Below are positions 1-6,739 of a stretch of 38,749 nt of DNA, piece after piece. A program made the position numbers and the translations under genes. The notes under the pieces were generated by a model that worked only from the letters and a program-made list of their open reading frames with translations, was not told the origin of the DNA and searched no databases. The stretch is from a virus. Where the stretch lies: the IMG/VR virus record IMGVR_UViG_3300028569_000079, positions 1 through 38,749 of that record; one strand, given 5' to 3'. The stretch's first letter is position 1. Each line of letters starts with the position of its first letter.

Positions 1-274
1 TTCCAAGAGATTCGATTGGTGTTCTTCCCAAATCCAAATCCCCACCAACTGATATTAGGTTTCCAAGGGATTCGATTTCTGTATTATAAAAATTCAAATC
101 ACCCTCGATTGAATAAGGTGGATTACCTTTTCTTTCAAGAATTTTTTGGATAATGTTCCATGCTACTTCACGGTCTTCATCAAAAAATTCCAAAGAAGGA
201 AATTTAATAATTTTACCTTCTTCCTTGGCTTCAATCAACCTTTTGTACTGGTTCTCTGAGATAACAATCTTCAT
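1..274 (-). CDS. Leader-tagged leucine-rich-like repeat protein (3' end cut by window)
   Basis: The reading frame starts at the ATG whose complement is at 272-274 and runs off the left edge. It begins MKIVISENQYKRLIE and then continues with a PPYSIEGDLNF segment followed by about 20-residue repeats of the type ESLGNLISVGGDLDLGRTPI. It is a close paralogue of the next gene (278-769) and of 3612-4181. The repeats look like a leucine-rich or other solenoid fold. The leader holds I-S-E at residues 5-7, the shared tag discussed in the findings. Only 3 bases separate it from the gene on its right, so the two are co-transcribed. Function is unknown. Confidence 0.8.
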   Translation of the reverse strand, partial: MKIVISENQYKRLIEAKEEGKIIKFPSLEFFDEDREVAWNIIQKILERKGNPPYSIEGDLNFYNTEIESLGNLISVGGDLDLGRTPIESLG

Positions 275-277
275 GTT

Positions 278-769
278 TTATTTAAAAATTCTACCTTCGA
301 CATTTACCATTTCTCGGATTTGTTCTCTAGTATAAATTGATAAGGGTGTACCATGCAAATACAAATCCCCACCAACGGATGTTAGGTTTCCAAGAGATTG
401 AATTGGTGTTTTTTCCAAATCCAAATCCCCACCAACAGATTGAAGGTTTCCCAAGGATTTAATTCGTGAATATCTCAAATCCAACTTTCCCCCAACTGAT
501 ACAAGGTTTCCCAAGGATTTAATTCGTGAATATCCCAAATCCAAATCCCCACCGACGGATTGAAGGTTTCCCAAGGATTTGACTGGTTTTCCTCCCAAAC
601 CCAAATCCCCACCCAAAGAATAAGGTGGATTTCCTTTCTTTTCCAAGAATTCCTGTAATAGAAACCAATCATCATTGAAAAACTTCAATGAAGGAATTTG
701 AAGAACCTTTTGTTCTTCTTCGGATTCAATCAACCTTTTATACTGGCTCTCTGAGATGACAATCTTCAT
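278..769 (-). CDS. Leader-tagged leucine-rich-like repeat protein
   Basis: 163 residues. The N-terminus MKIVISESQYKRLIESEEE carries the shared leader (I-S-E at 5-7). Residues 24-50 hold a short helical segment and the conserved GNPPYSLGGDL. From about residue 50 there are five to six 20-residue units, SLGNLxSVGGDLDLxxxxIx, closing with LHGTPLSIYTREQIREMVNVEGRIF. The regular L/V/G/L spacing suggests a solenoid with one strand per turn. The repeats are also near-identical in DNA, a sign of recent expansion. The start is fixed by a promoter-like TATTTATA 5 bases upstream. Role unknown; the leader suggests a virion interior protein. Confidence 0.85.
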   Translation of the reverse strand: MKIVISESQYKRLIESEEEQKVLQIPSLKFFNDDWFLLQEFLEKKGNPPYSLGGDLGLGGKPVKSLGNLQSVGGDLDLGYSRIKSLGNLVSVGGKLDLRYSRIKSLGNLQSVGGDLDLEKTPIQSLGNLTSVGGDLYLHGTPLSIYTREQIREMVNVEGRIFK

Positions 770-774
770 AACTT

Positions 775-782
775 ATAAATAC
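775..782 (-). promoter_or_regulatory. ATTTAT-type promoter element for the 278-769 gene
   Basis: On the minus strand the sequence is TATTTATA-AGTT-ATG. The ATTTAT core recurs a few bases before the start codon of many genes in this window. Confidence 0.5.
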
Positions 783-830
783 CATATAAAAATATTAATT
801 ATATAGACCCGACCCCTTTTTTACATGGAC

Positions 831-855
831 AAAAAAAACCTCCTTTTTGGGGAGG
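831..855 (-). terminator. Rho-independent terminator
   Basis: On the minus strand CCTCC, a 7-base loop, GGAGG and then eight T. It lies 25 bases after the stop of the 880-1797 gene and separates it from the repeat-protein operon. Confidence 0.8.
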
Positions 856-879
856 GTCCTACGTGAAAATTATTTTGTA

Positions 880-1797
880 TTATGCCAAGTTCTGAGATGA
901 TTGTTTTGACACCGCACTAAAGTCAGCTTCAGGTCGTTTACAATAAGGTCCAGCAATTTGAGCAACAGTATCTGTGAATTTTTTATTATACTTATAATCT
1001 TTAGTATATTCACCCTCTTTTACTATAAAGTCCGCTAATCTTTCAGGATTTGCCAAACATATTATTTCATAAACACCATGTACCTTAGCTAATTTTTGTA
1101 CAAGTTCACTATAGGGATCTATATCTAAAGCTCTTAATCCTAAACCAAATCTGACACCACTTCGTTCACCTTGTTTCGAATTGTCAAAAAATCTAAAATC
1201 AGTAACTCTTTCGGTACCAAACAATACTTGTTCATTAGGGTCGTTATATAAATTAACGGTTTTACCATCCAACACCTCAAGTTTTTTATCAATATCACTT
1301 TTAGGTGGTGCTGGAGGTTTTGGTGTTGATGTCGGTGTCTTAATGATTGGATTGTTCGATTGTGTTGTTGGTTCAATCTTTTTTCCATACTTTGCGGTAT
1401 AAATTATCAACATCAATAAGGTTACACCCACAACACCCACAATAATAGCCAATCCACCGGCTTGTTCGGCGATTTGAGAACCAGCAAATTGATCAACCTT
1501 GGATTGATTTTTTTCCAAATACGCTTCAGGGTTCTTCATCATAGTCATACCCTGACTAACCATTTCACTTTCCTTTTTTTTATATTTTGGAAATTCTCTT
1601 ACAACATTCGCAACAAATTTTTTGAAATCAGGATCTGCTAATGATTCTAATCTTTTTACGATTGGTTTGTTTTTAATTCTATTATAAAGGTTTACAGCAA
1701 TTGAACCTTTTTTCTGTTCTTCAATCACATTCTCCATAATGTATTTAGAAAGTATTTCTTTTCTTTCTTCCTCTGAGATAATAAGTCTTTGTCCCAT
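880..1797 (-). CDS. Leader-tagged single-pass membrane protein of unknown function
   Basis: 305 residues. It starts MGQRLIISEEERKEIL, the shared leader with I-S-E at 7-9. Residues 31-110 are charged and helical. One clear membrane segment covers about 114-135 (GLAIIVGVVGVTLLMLIIY). A Pro/Thr linker (about 141-167) then joins a C-terminal domain of about 130 residues with two cysteines (EIICLANP, GPYCKRP). I do not recognise a family. A leader plus a membrane segment would fit an ejected virion protein that inserts in the host envelope; this is inference. It has its own promoter-like element and a terminator. Confidence 0.8.
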   Translation of the reverse strand: MGQRLIISEEERKEILSKYIMENVIEEQKKGSIAVNLYNRIKNKPIVKRLESLADPDFKKFVANVVREFPKYKKKESEMVSQGMTMMKNPEAYLEKNQSKVDQFAGSQIAEQAGGLAIIVGVVGVTLLMLIIYTAKYGKKIEPTTQSNNPIIKTPTSTPKPPAPPKSDIDKKLEVLDGKTVNLYNDPNEQVLFGTERVTDFRFFDNSKQGERSGVRFGLGLRALDIDPYSELVQKLAKVHGVYEIICLANPERLADFIVKEGEYTKDYKYNKKFTDTVAQIAGPYCKRPEADFSAVSKQSSQNLA

Positions 1798-1813
1798 AAC
1801 AAATTAGTTTCTA

Positions 1814-1822
1814 ATAAATATA
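1814..1822 (-). promoter_or_regulatory. TATATTTAT promoter element for the 880-1797 gene
   Basis: Minus-strand TATATTTAT, 16 bases before the ATG at 1797. Upstream lies AAAAAAGGGGTTTGG, similar to the bases upstream of the 278-769 gene. Confidence 0.5.
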
Positions 1823-1860
1823 CAACCAAACCCCTTTTTTAAGATGGACAAAATAATAAG

Positions 1861-1935
1861 ATAATATATAACCCGAAGGGGTTCGGGAGGTCAGAAACGA
1901 CCGAAGGTCGGTCGGGACCGTCGGCGAAAGGGGAA
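1861..1935 (-). other. GC-rich structured stretch downstream of the 1946-2584 gene
   Basis: Stands out from the AT-rich surroundings. It holds two compact hairpins: CCCGAA-GGGG-TTCGGG at 1872-1887 and CGACC-GAA-GGTCG at 1898-1910 (a UUC/UUCG-type loop on the minus strand). The first is followed on the minus strand by TTATATATTAT, so the pair may end the transcript of the methyltransferase-like gene; a small structured RNA is the alternative. Confidence 0.45.
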
Positions 1936-1945
1936 ATACAAGACC

Positions 1946-2584
1946 TCAGTGTGTTTGATAATAATAATAGTGATCCAAAAAATCCGAAAGGGAATCCTGA
2001 TCCAAAGAAGGTAGTTTAGGAATGATCTTTTTAAGATCCGTATAATAATTCCAACCACCATTTTTTTTGATTATTCTCTCCAAGGGCCAAAACCACACAA
2101 CATCACATTCAATATCTTCCATAATTCTTTTTACATCCTCGATTATCCAATTCTCATTCTCGAGTTCATAATGGTCAAGTAAAACGACATCATATTTGCC
2201 AACATGATTGTGAATGTCATCGTGGATAATATTCATCTGATCACACAGATGTGGATTATATTTCCTGTGGTAATCGATGATGTTTAAATTATTATCAATA
2301 AGGGTAATTTCCACACCTTTTGATAATAACCAAGACTCCCGAAGCAGAAGACCCATCCCTGAACATAAGACCTTCCCTCGGGATAAAGTATGTTGTGAGT
2401 AAAACTCAAAGACCTCGCGATAGTCAACCAGATTTAAACCCATCCACGGTCTGCCGTCGACATGAAGTTTTATCTGATTCATAACCCGATGGATTTTCAT
2501 ATCACCAACGGAATCATAAACCAAATTGGGCATCGAGAAACCATAATCGGTTTCCAATATTTTTAGAAATCTATTGTCTTCCAT
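1946..2584 (-). CDS. Class I SAM-dependent methyltransferase-like protein
   Basis: 212 residues. Residues about 89-150 resemble a Rossmann methyltransferase core: GKVLCSGMGLLLRE (glycine-rich motif I), VEITLIDNN (acidic end of strand 2), INIIHDDIHNHVGKYDVVLLDHYE (motifs II-III into IV). The rest is unusual, with a W-rich segment and a C-terminal HYYYYQTH. Substrate unknown; small phage methyltransferases of this type may act on small molecules, sugars or DNA. The start ATG at 2584 has TATTTATA 5 bases before it. The fold is moderately sure, the substrate is not. Confidence 0.7.
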   Translation of the reverse strand: MEDNRFLKILETDYGFSMPNLVYDSVGDMKIHRVMNQIKLHVDGRPWMGLNLVDYREVFEFYSQHTLSRGKVLCSGMGLLLRESWLLSKGVEITLIDNNLNIIDYHRKYNPHLCDQMNIIHDDIHNHVGKYDVVLLDHYELENENWIIEDVKRIMEDIECDVVWFWPLERIIKKNGGWNYYTDLKKIIPKLPSLDQDSLSDFLDHYYYYQTH

Positions 2585-2589
2585 TATTT

Positions 2590-2655
2590 ATAAATATCAT
2601 AGAAAAAAAGGGGTAGGGGGATTACGGAACGGTTTCCGGCGTATGAGATATTTAT
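2590..2655. promoter_or_regulatory. Divergent ATTTAT promoter pair
   Basis: ATTTAT on the minus strand (2590-2595) lies 5 bases before the ATG at 2584. ATTTAT on the plus strand (2650-2655) lies 5 bases before the ATG at 2661. The two face opposite ways and serve the two divergent genes. Confidence 0.5.
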
Positions 2656-2660
2656 CAAAT

Positions 2661-2825
2661 ATGAATCATTTAAAAGAAAGTGGACTAACATATTGGCAAC
2701 ATTTCCGTCTTGCGTGGTACTACATATTCAAGGTAACCAAAGTTTTAGTTAAGTTAGTGATCCATTCATTTTTTCCTTCTTTATTTACTGACACAGGTTA
2801 TTTTTCATTAGGAAAAGAAAAATAG
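2661..2825 (+). CDS. DUF6356-like small membrane-associated protein
   Basis: 54 residues beginning MNHLKESGLTYWQHFRLAW. The pattern H-L-K-E-S-G-x-T-Y-x-x-H, then a hydrophobic helix and F-F-P-S-L-F-T-x-T-G, matches my memory of DUF6356, a small family of unknown function. A longer frame opens at 2574, but the ATTTAT element 5 bases before 2661 and the family N-terminus support this start. It is an isolated plus-strand gene among minus-strand genes. Probably associates with the inner membrane. Confidence 0.7.
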   Translation: MNHLKESGLTYWQHFRLAWYYIFKVTKVLVKLVIHSFFPSLFTDTGYFSLGKEK

Positions 2826-2837
2826 CGGTATGAGTTA

Positions 2838-3242
2838 TCAGAACTTATAAACAGCCTCTACGGGATATTCACATTGTTCATTCCACCAATTAACCAATAG
2901 GGGTTCCCATAAATCAGGGGGGAATCTCTTATCAAAAAAATAATAATCATCATCCTGTAGCATCAAACACGGACATTCGAAATCTTCCAACTCCATAAGT
3001 TTAATATAATCACACGAATAATAGTTGTAAAAACCTTCACCCTCGGGGGTACTAATAAATGTTTCACCTTTATAATAACCAAACCCACCTCGTTTAGGGG
3101 AACTACCTAATTCATTATTACGACGAATATCATGACCAACATTCTGCCAACCATCAACAGGATATAACCTCTGATCAAATAATTTGTAAATAAGATTACG
3201 AACCTTCTCTAACTGACTCTCTGATATAATAACCTTTTTCAT
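2838..3242 (-). CDS. Leader-tagged protein of unknown function
   Basis: 134 residues starting MKKVIISESQLEKVRNLI (shared leader, I-S-E at 6-8). The body is rich in aromatic and acidic residues (FGYYKGETF, DDDYYFF, WWNEQCEYP) with three cysteines; I do not recognise it. A TTG start five codons upstream is possible, but the leader places the start at the ATG ending at 3242. An ATTTAT element sits 27 bases upstream (3270-3275). Convergent with the DUF6356 gene. Confidence 0.75.
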   Translation of the reverse strand: MKKVIISESQLEKVRNLIYKLFDQRLYPVDGWQNVGHDIRRNNELGSSPKRGGFGYYKGETFISTPEGEGFYNYYSCDYIKLMELEDFECPCLMLQDDDYYFFDKRFPPDLWEPLLVNWWNEQCEYPVEAVYKF

Positions 3243-3309
3243 AGTGGGGGTGTCCAATTTTTCTTTTCTATAAATATGGTTCGTATAACAAAGATAATAA
3301 TAAAAATGA

Positions 3310-3615
3310 CTACTTACTTATTTCCTTATTATAATACTCACGGATTCTATCACCATATTCTTTTTCGACATATTTTCCCATAAAAGGTAATACTTGGTCC
3401 ATGAGTTTAAGGTAAGTATCGTAATCCAAATCCATTTCCTCAGTTAATAAATCACTTACACTTCTGAAGACAACCCCTGTGAAAAAATCATCATAATTAT
3501 TGTAAGCCCTAGGATTCAACCACTTGTATGACGAACTAACGTATTTTCCGAATGTCTCCAACCTACGACGAACAAATAAATTAGAGAGCTGACTCTCGGT
3601 GATAATATATTTCAT
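3310..3615 (-). CDS. Leader-tagged small protein of unknown function
   Basis: 101 residues starting MKYIITESQLSNLFVRRRLE (I-T-E at 5-7). The C-terminal half is helical and charged, ending KYVEKEYGDRIREYYNKEISK. Its layout (leader, short N-terminal helix, FNWINP/YKWLNP-type motif, helical tail) resembles the 11183-11578 protein, so the two may be distant paralogues. The start overlaps the stop of the upstream gene (ATGA), showing translational coupling to the repeat protein at 3612-4181. Confidence 0.75.
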   Translation of the reverse strand: MKYIITESQLSNLFVRRRLETFGKYVSSSYKWLNPRAYNNYDDFFTGVVFRSVSDLLTEEMDLDYDTYLKLMDQVLPFMGKYVEKEYGDRIREYYNKEISK

Positions 3616-4181
3616 AACCTATCGATAGCTCCAACGACATATACCATATCACGCATTTGACGAAGTCCATACATCTTCGATAATGGTGTTCCCTTCAAAA
3701 ACAAATCACCCCCCACAAACTTAAGGTTTCCAAATGAATCAACGGGGGTGTAGTTACAACTCATATTCCCCCGAACAAATTCAAGGGATCCCAAGGATCT
3801 AACCGATGAGTATGATATATATAAACCCCAATCGACAGATTTCAGATTTCCCAAAGAGGGAAGGGTGGAGAATGACGCATTTAGATACCCACCGACGGAT
3901 TCAAGATCACCCAAACTTTCTATTCTGCAGTCACGTAAATTCAAAAATCCACCCACAGACCGAAGACTCCCCAAAGACTCTATAGATAGGGATTCCAACA
4001 TAATATTTCCACCAATAGAATACGGGGGGTTGCCCTTCTGTTTTAAAAACTCCTGAAGGTTACCCCAAGCGGTCATATGATCATCACCAAAAAACTTCAA
4101 CGAGGGAATATGAAGAACCTTTTGATCAGATTCAGACTCCATCAACCTTTTGTACTGAACCTCAGAGATAATCATTTTCAT
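3612..4181 (-). CDS. Leader-tagged leucine-rich-like repeat protein
   Basis: 189 residues beginning MKMIISEVQYKRLMESESDQKV, a third paralogue of the genes at 1-274 and 278-769. After the conserved GNPPYSIGGN come about six 20-residue units (SLGxLxSVxGxLxLxxxxIE), more diverged than in the left-hand copies, then LFLKGTPLSKMYGLRQMRDMV. An upstream in-frame ATG would add eight residues, but the TATATTTAT element 6 bases before 4181 and the leader favour this start. Co-transcribed with 3310-3615. Confidence 0.85.
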   Translation of the reverse strand: MKMIISEVQYKRLMESESDQKVLHIPSLKFFGDDHMTAWGNLQEFLKQKGNPPYSIGGNIMLESLSIESLGSLRSVGGFLNLRDCRIESLGDLESVGGYLNASFSTLPSLGNLKSVDWGLYISYSSVRSLGSLEFVRGNMSCNYTPVDSFGNLKFVGGDLFLKGTPLSKMYGLRQMRDMVYVVGAIDRL

Positions 4182-4187
4182 ATGAAC

Positions 4188-4196
4188 ATAAATATA
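4188..4196 (-). promoter_or_regulatory. TATATTTAT promoter element
   Basis: Minus-strand TATATTTAT with 6 bases to the ATG at 4181. It lies just after the 4214-4244 terminator in the minus-strand direction, so a new transcription start is needed here. Confidence 0.55.
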
Positions 4197-4213
4197 CCAC
4201 GGAAACAAAACAA

Positions 4214-4244
4214 ATCTTGAGGTCTCAATTTACGACCTCAAGAT
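4214..4244 (-). terminator. Terminator hairpin with the stop codon in its loop
   Basis: Perfect 11-bp stem, ATCTTGAGGTC (4214-4224) with GACCTCAAGAT (4234-4244). On the minus strand it is followed by TTTGTTTTGTTT. The last five codons and the stop of the 4225-4548 gene form one arm and the loop. Confidence 0.75.
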
Positions 4245-4548
4245 GGGGGGAATCATTAAGTTCATAATACTTGGTGGTAATCCATACCGCAAGATCCATA
4301 AGATCAATACCAAGATACTTCTCAAAACCGATAAACCAAAAACCACATTCAGCACGGGTATAATTGATATCACTATAAATGGGAAACTCAAAAGTGGAAT
4401 CACCCTTATGATAAAAACAAGGTTTACCAACCTCAATAACAATTGAACCAACCTGTTTGGGAAGGGGATAACCCCCAATCATACATCCACTCAGATCCTT
4501 CACCCCCAACACGGTGATGTACCTATCAAATACCTCAGTATGGTTCAT
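4225..4548 (-). CDS. Protein of unknown function
   Basis: 107 residues, no family recognised. Mixed strand pattern (GSIVIEVGKPCFYHKGDSTFEF) and a C-terminal segment rich in aromatics, no leader and no membrane segment. It starts 3 bases after the stop of the 4552-4773 gene, so the two form one operon, and it ends inside its own terminator hairpin. Confidence 0.7.
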   Translation of the reverse strand: MNHTEVFDRYITVLGVKDLSGCMIGGYPLPKQVGSIVIEVGKPCFYHKGDSTFEFPIYSDINYTRAECGFWFIGFEKYLGIDLMDLAVWITTKYYELNDSPHLEVVN

Positions 4549-4551
4549 AAC

Positions 4552-4773
4552 CTAAAAAGGTGACCCCATCTTCTCAGTGACGTAATCCCAAATCAAATTG
4601 AAGTATGTCTGATAAAGATCTCCATCTTCATCATCAGACAAATCAAACAACTCATCCTGATCCATACACTCATCCATAATGTACTGGTGGATATCCTCAA
4701 TGGTAACCATATCCTCAGAAAGGTTGGAATACAACTGATCAATAAATTCCTTTTGTGATTCTTTCAATTTCAT
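4552..4773 (-). CDS. Acidic small protein, possible variant leader
   Basis: 73 residues, very acidic (DECMDQDELFDLSDDEDGDLY). It starts MKLKESQKEFIDQLY, which resembles a shortened form of the MKLIITESQ leader, with L-K-E at 3-5. Function unknown; acidic small phage proteins can be DNA mimics, but nothing here tests that. First gene of a two-gene operon with a good host-type promoter. Confidence 0.7.
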   Translation of the reverse strand: MKLKESQKEFIDQLYSNLSEDMVTIEDIHQYIMDECMDQDELFDLSDDEDGDLYQTYFNLIWDYVTEKMGSPF

Positions 4774-4790
4774 AATAAAAACATTTTATA

Positions 4791-4821
4791 CAAATATACA
4801 AACACTCCACATATAATCCAA
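4791..4821 (-). promoter_or_regulatory. Host-type promoter (TTG-N20-TATATTTG)
   Basis: Minus-strand TTG (complement at 4819-4821), 20 bases, TATATTTG (4791-4798). This matches the Bacteroidota housekeeping promoter TTTG / TAnnTTTG. The ATG at 4773 is 17 bases further on. Confidence 0.65.
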
Positions 4822-4862
4822 ATAGAAATTGGTTGGAGTTCATTCAAATACAACCATAACAT

Positions 4863-4868
4863 ATTTAT
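4863..4868 (+). promoter_or_regulatory. ATTTAT promoter element
   Basis: CATATTTATAAAACATG: ATTTAT with 5 bases to the ATG at 4874. It diverges from the promoter at 4791-4821. Confidence 0.5.
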
Positions 4869-4873
4869 AAAAC

Positions 4874-5214
4874 ATGAAAGTTATTATAACAGAATCACAA
4901 ATGAACAACACCATTGAAAACTCATTAGGAGTGTAAACAAAGATGTGGTGTCGGTAAATTTCGATGTAAAGAAACAAGCTGTCGCAGATCCCAAGGTAAA
5001 GGGAATATCATACTACGACAAAACAATCATCAAAATAGTTCTCGACCCCCACAATATACTTGGGGGAAATCTCCACACAGTAAAATCTACAAGTTATATA
5101 CAACCTATAAAAGAAATCCAAAAAACACTCAGTAGATTCATGAACATTGACACAACTAAGTTCATGTCCCCATATGATGTTGAATACTATGTCTTGGGAA
5201 CCACAAGAGTGTAA
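4874..5214 (+). pseudogene. Leader-tagged protein split by a -1 frame change
   Basis: The frame from ATG 4874 gives MKVIITESQMNNTIENSLGV and then stops at 4934-4936. The adjacent frame reads on directly as NKDVVSVNFDVKKQAVADPK and continues to 5214 (LGTTRV). Joining them by one base near 4930-4935 gives a normal-looking protein of about 113 residues with the shared leader (I-T-E at 5-7). The intact promoter and terminator suggest a working gene with a sequencing or assembly error, a recent mutation, or a programmed shift. No slippery heptamer is evident. Function unknown. Confidence 0.65.
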
Positions 5215-5254
5215 CCCCCATTTTTCCAAAAAATTTCCCAGAATTTTTTAAACG

Positions 5255-5292
5255 AAAAACCCCCTTCACTAAGAGAGGGGGTCTTGTTTTTA
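5255..5292. terminator. Bidirectional terminator
   Basis: AAAAACCCCCT ... AGGGGGTCTTGTTTTT. The C5/G5 hairpin has A-runs on the left and T-runs on the right, so it can end both the plus-strand gene at 4874-5214 and the minus-strand gene at 5302-6048. Confidence 0.8.
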
Positions 5293-5301
5293 GAATAACC
5301 T

Positions 5302-6048
5302 TTATATTTGTTTACTATCGGGATTTCTGTAATAGACATCTACATATCCCATACCTACAGCCTTTCTAAACCTATCGGACATCTCATCCTCAAACTCACT
5401 CCAAAATCTCGTTGAAAGATCTTGAGGTCTTTTTATTGTTTCCCACTCTTTGTCAAAATCACTCTTCCATATAAGTTCATCTATTTGGAGATTCAATTGG
5501 ATACCATTATAAAAAGTTCCATCTTCTCTTACCATCTTCATAAGTCTTGAAGAGGACAAAGGACTATACTTCATAATAACCTTAACCTCCCCCTCGTCAG
5601 AGTAAGGTAAAGAGTAAGAGTATTTGTAAGTTGAGTCATCAGGGATAACCTTTTTCAAGACCCTTTGGAAAGCATCATCTTTTGGTGTAGTTTCCTCATT
5701 CAAGGATGAATTACATTCTTGCAAATAAGAACCAACATAGATATTATCTAAGTTCAAATATCTACCGATAATATCTGTAACTTTTTTCTTTGTCTCTTGA
5801 ATCAATCGAAGTTTTTTATTCAAGTATAGCGAATCATTATCTGACAAGTACCATACCTCAGAAAATTTGATCATTATACTACTTACCCTGTCATCATCCT
5901 CATCTTCGATAAATATGAAACCACACACACCCTCATAGGATTTCGAATACAATAGTTTTTCAATAAGTTCAACCTGTTTTTCGTAATTGGATTTTGTATC
6001 ACCCAACTCTTCACTTAGAATTCTTTTGATGGTTTCACGCAAGTTCAT
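5302..6048 (-). CDS. Leader-tagged protein of unknown function (MNLRETIKR type)
   Basis: 248 residues. It starts MNLRETIKRILSEEL, a second type of leader: an amphipathic helix ending in L-S-E (11-13). The leader and promoter are almost identical in DNA to those of the 6090-6524 gene, while the bodies differ. The body is soluble and mixed (EGVCGFIFIEDEDDD, GEVKVIMKYSPLSSSRLMKMV), with a C-terminal W/F-rich helix. No family recognised. Downstream there is a bidirectional terminator. Confidence 0.8.
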   Translation of the reverse strand: MNLRETIKRILSEELGDTKSNYEKQVELIEKLLYSKSYEGVCGFIFIEDEDDDRVSSIMIKFSEVWYLSDNDSLYLNKKLRLIQETKKKVTDIIGRYLNLDNIYVGSYLQECNSSLNEETTPKDDAFQRVLKKVIPDDSTYKYSYSLPYSDEGEVKVIMKYSPLSSSRLMKMVREDGTFYNGIQLNLQIDELIWKSDFDKEWETIKRPQDLSTRFWSEFEDEMSDRFRKAVGMGYVDVYYRNPDSKQI

Positions 6049-6052
6049 AGTA

Positions 6053-6061
6053 ATAAATATA
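6053..6061 (-). promoter_or_regulatory. TATATTTAT-N4-ATG promoter element
   Basis: Minus-strand TATATTTAT, 4 bases (TACT), ATG at 6048, preceded by GGGGTCCT. The same string is found before the 6524 start. Confidence 0.6.
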
Positions 6062-6089
6062 AGGACCCCAAACTTTAGTGAATAGGTTT

Positions 6090-6524
6090 TTACTTACCAA
6101 TTTTATTTACCCAATCAAAACTAAGATAAACATCGGGTAAAACTTTTATTATTCTATTATTGATACCTTCTTCAATATCTTCCCATACATATTCGGGAAT
6201 GTCGTAGTAATCATCAATTGGAACAAAGTTTCCATCGGTATCCGTGTAATAGGATTTTATCCAACCATTGGCAAGTATTTCATGAATAGCAAGAACAATC
6301 TCAATATAATAAATCTGTTCATCTTTATCCTCAACGATATTCAAACCATCAAGACTATAAGTTATAATATACTCAACATTCCTTGGATCATACAAATTTA
6401 GGTAAATCTCCTGATATATTGAATTATCGAGAATCATCTTTCGGATAATGGTTTCCAAGACACGATGTTTTTTTTCATCCATATCTTCCTTCAGTACTCT
6501 TTTGATGGTCTCACGCAAGTTCAT
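6090..6524 (-). CDS. Leader-tagged protein of unknown function (MNLRETIKR type)
   Basis: 144 residues. It starts MNLRETIKRVLKEDMDEKKH with L-K-E at 11-13. The rest is acidic and shows alternating strands and helices (YIITYSLDGLNIVEDKDEQ, SYYTDTDGNFVPIDDYYD). No family recognised. About 45 bases covering its promoter and first ten codons match the 5302-6048 gene almost exactly, which suggests that the leader moves as a DNA cassette. Confidence 0.8.
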   Translation of the reverse strand: MNLRETIKRVLKEDMDEKKHRVLETIIRKMILDNSIYQEIYLNLYDPRNVEYIITYSLDGLNIVEDKDEQIYYIEIVLAIHEILANGWIKSYYTDTDGNFVPIDDYYDIPEYVWEDIEEGINNRIIKVLPDVYLSFDWVNKIGK

Positions 6525-6528
6525 AGTA

Positions 6529-6537
6529 ATAAATATA
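6529..6537 (-). promoter_or_regulatory. TATATTTAT-N4-ATG promoter element
   Basis: Minus-strand TATATTTAT, 4 bases, ATG at 6524. Same sequence and spacing as at 6053-6061. Confidence 0.6.
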
Positions 6538-6603
6538 AGGACCCCCTTTTTGGAAAAATTTTTCCCGGAATTTTATCGTTACACTTACCCCCCCTTTCTG
6601 ACC

Positions 6604-6628
6604 AAAAAACCCCCCCATATAGGGGGGG
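6604..6628 (-). terminator. Strong C7/G7 terminator
   Basis: On the minus strand CCCCCCC-TATAT-GGGGGGG followed by six T. It ends the transcript of the 6740-7021 gene and isolates it from the tagged genes to the left. Confidence 0.85.
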
Positions 6629-6712
6629 ATACGGGAGGGGTATAAGGGGGGGGGGGACCTATGTTAGGGGGATAAGGGGGGACAGGTAACTGACTATGTG
6701 TCAGGTCCCCCC
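6622..6712 (+). other. G-tract cluster and long C/G stem
   Basis: The plus strand carries five G-runs in 60 bases: G7 (6622-6628), G4, G11 (6646-6656), G5 (6667-6671) and G6 (6676-6681). GGGGGGAC (6676-6683) can also pair with GTCCCCCC (6705-6712). The runs could form a G-quadruplex on the plus strand. Length of the G11 run may be uncertain in sequencing. Confidence 0.55.
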
Positions 6713-6739
6713 CGTTTCCTTCGTATGTGGTATGGGGGT

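Noticed and set aside
1-620. CRISPR-like array from regularly spaced repeats
   Set aside because: The 60-base period is in frame and encodes 20-residue protein repeats; no constant palindromic repeat with unique spacers.
775-782. T4-type late promoter TATAAATA
   Set aside because: The string TATAAATA-like is on the template strand; in the sense direction the motif is TATTTATA, so it does not match the T4 late consensus orientation.
6604-6660. Phase-variable promoter based on the G11 run
   Set aside because: No promoter elements flank the run and it lies downstream of a terminator; only quadruplex or error views remain.
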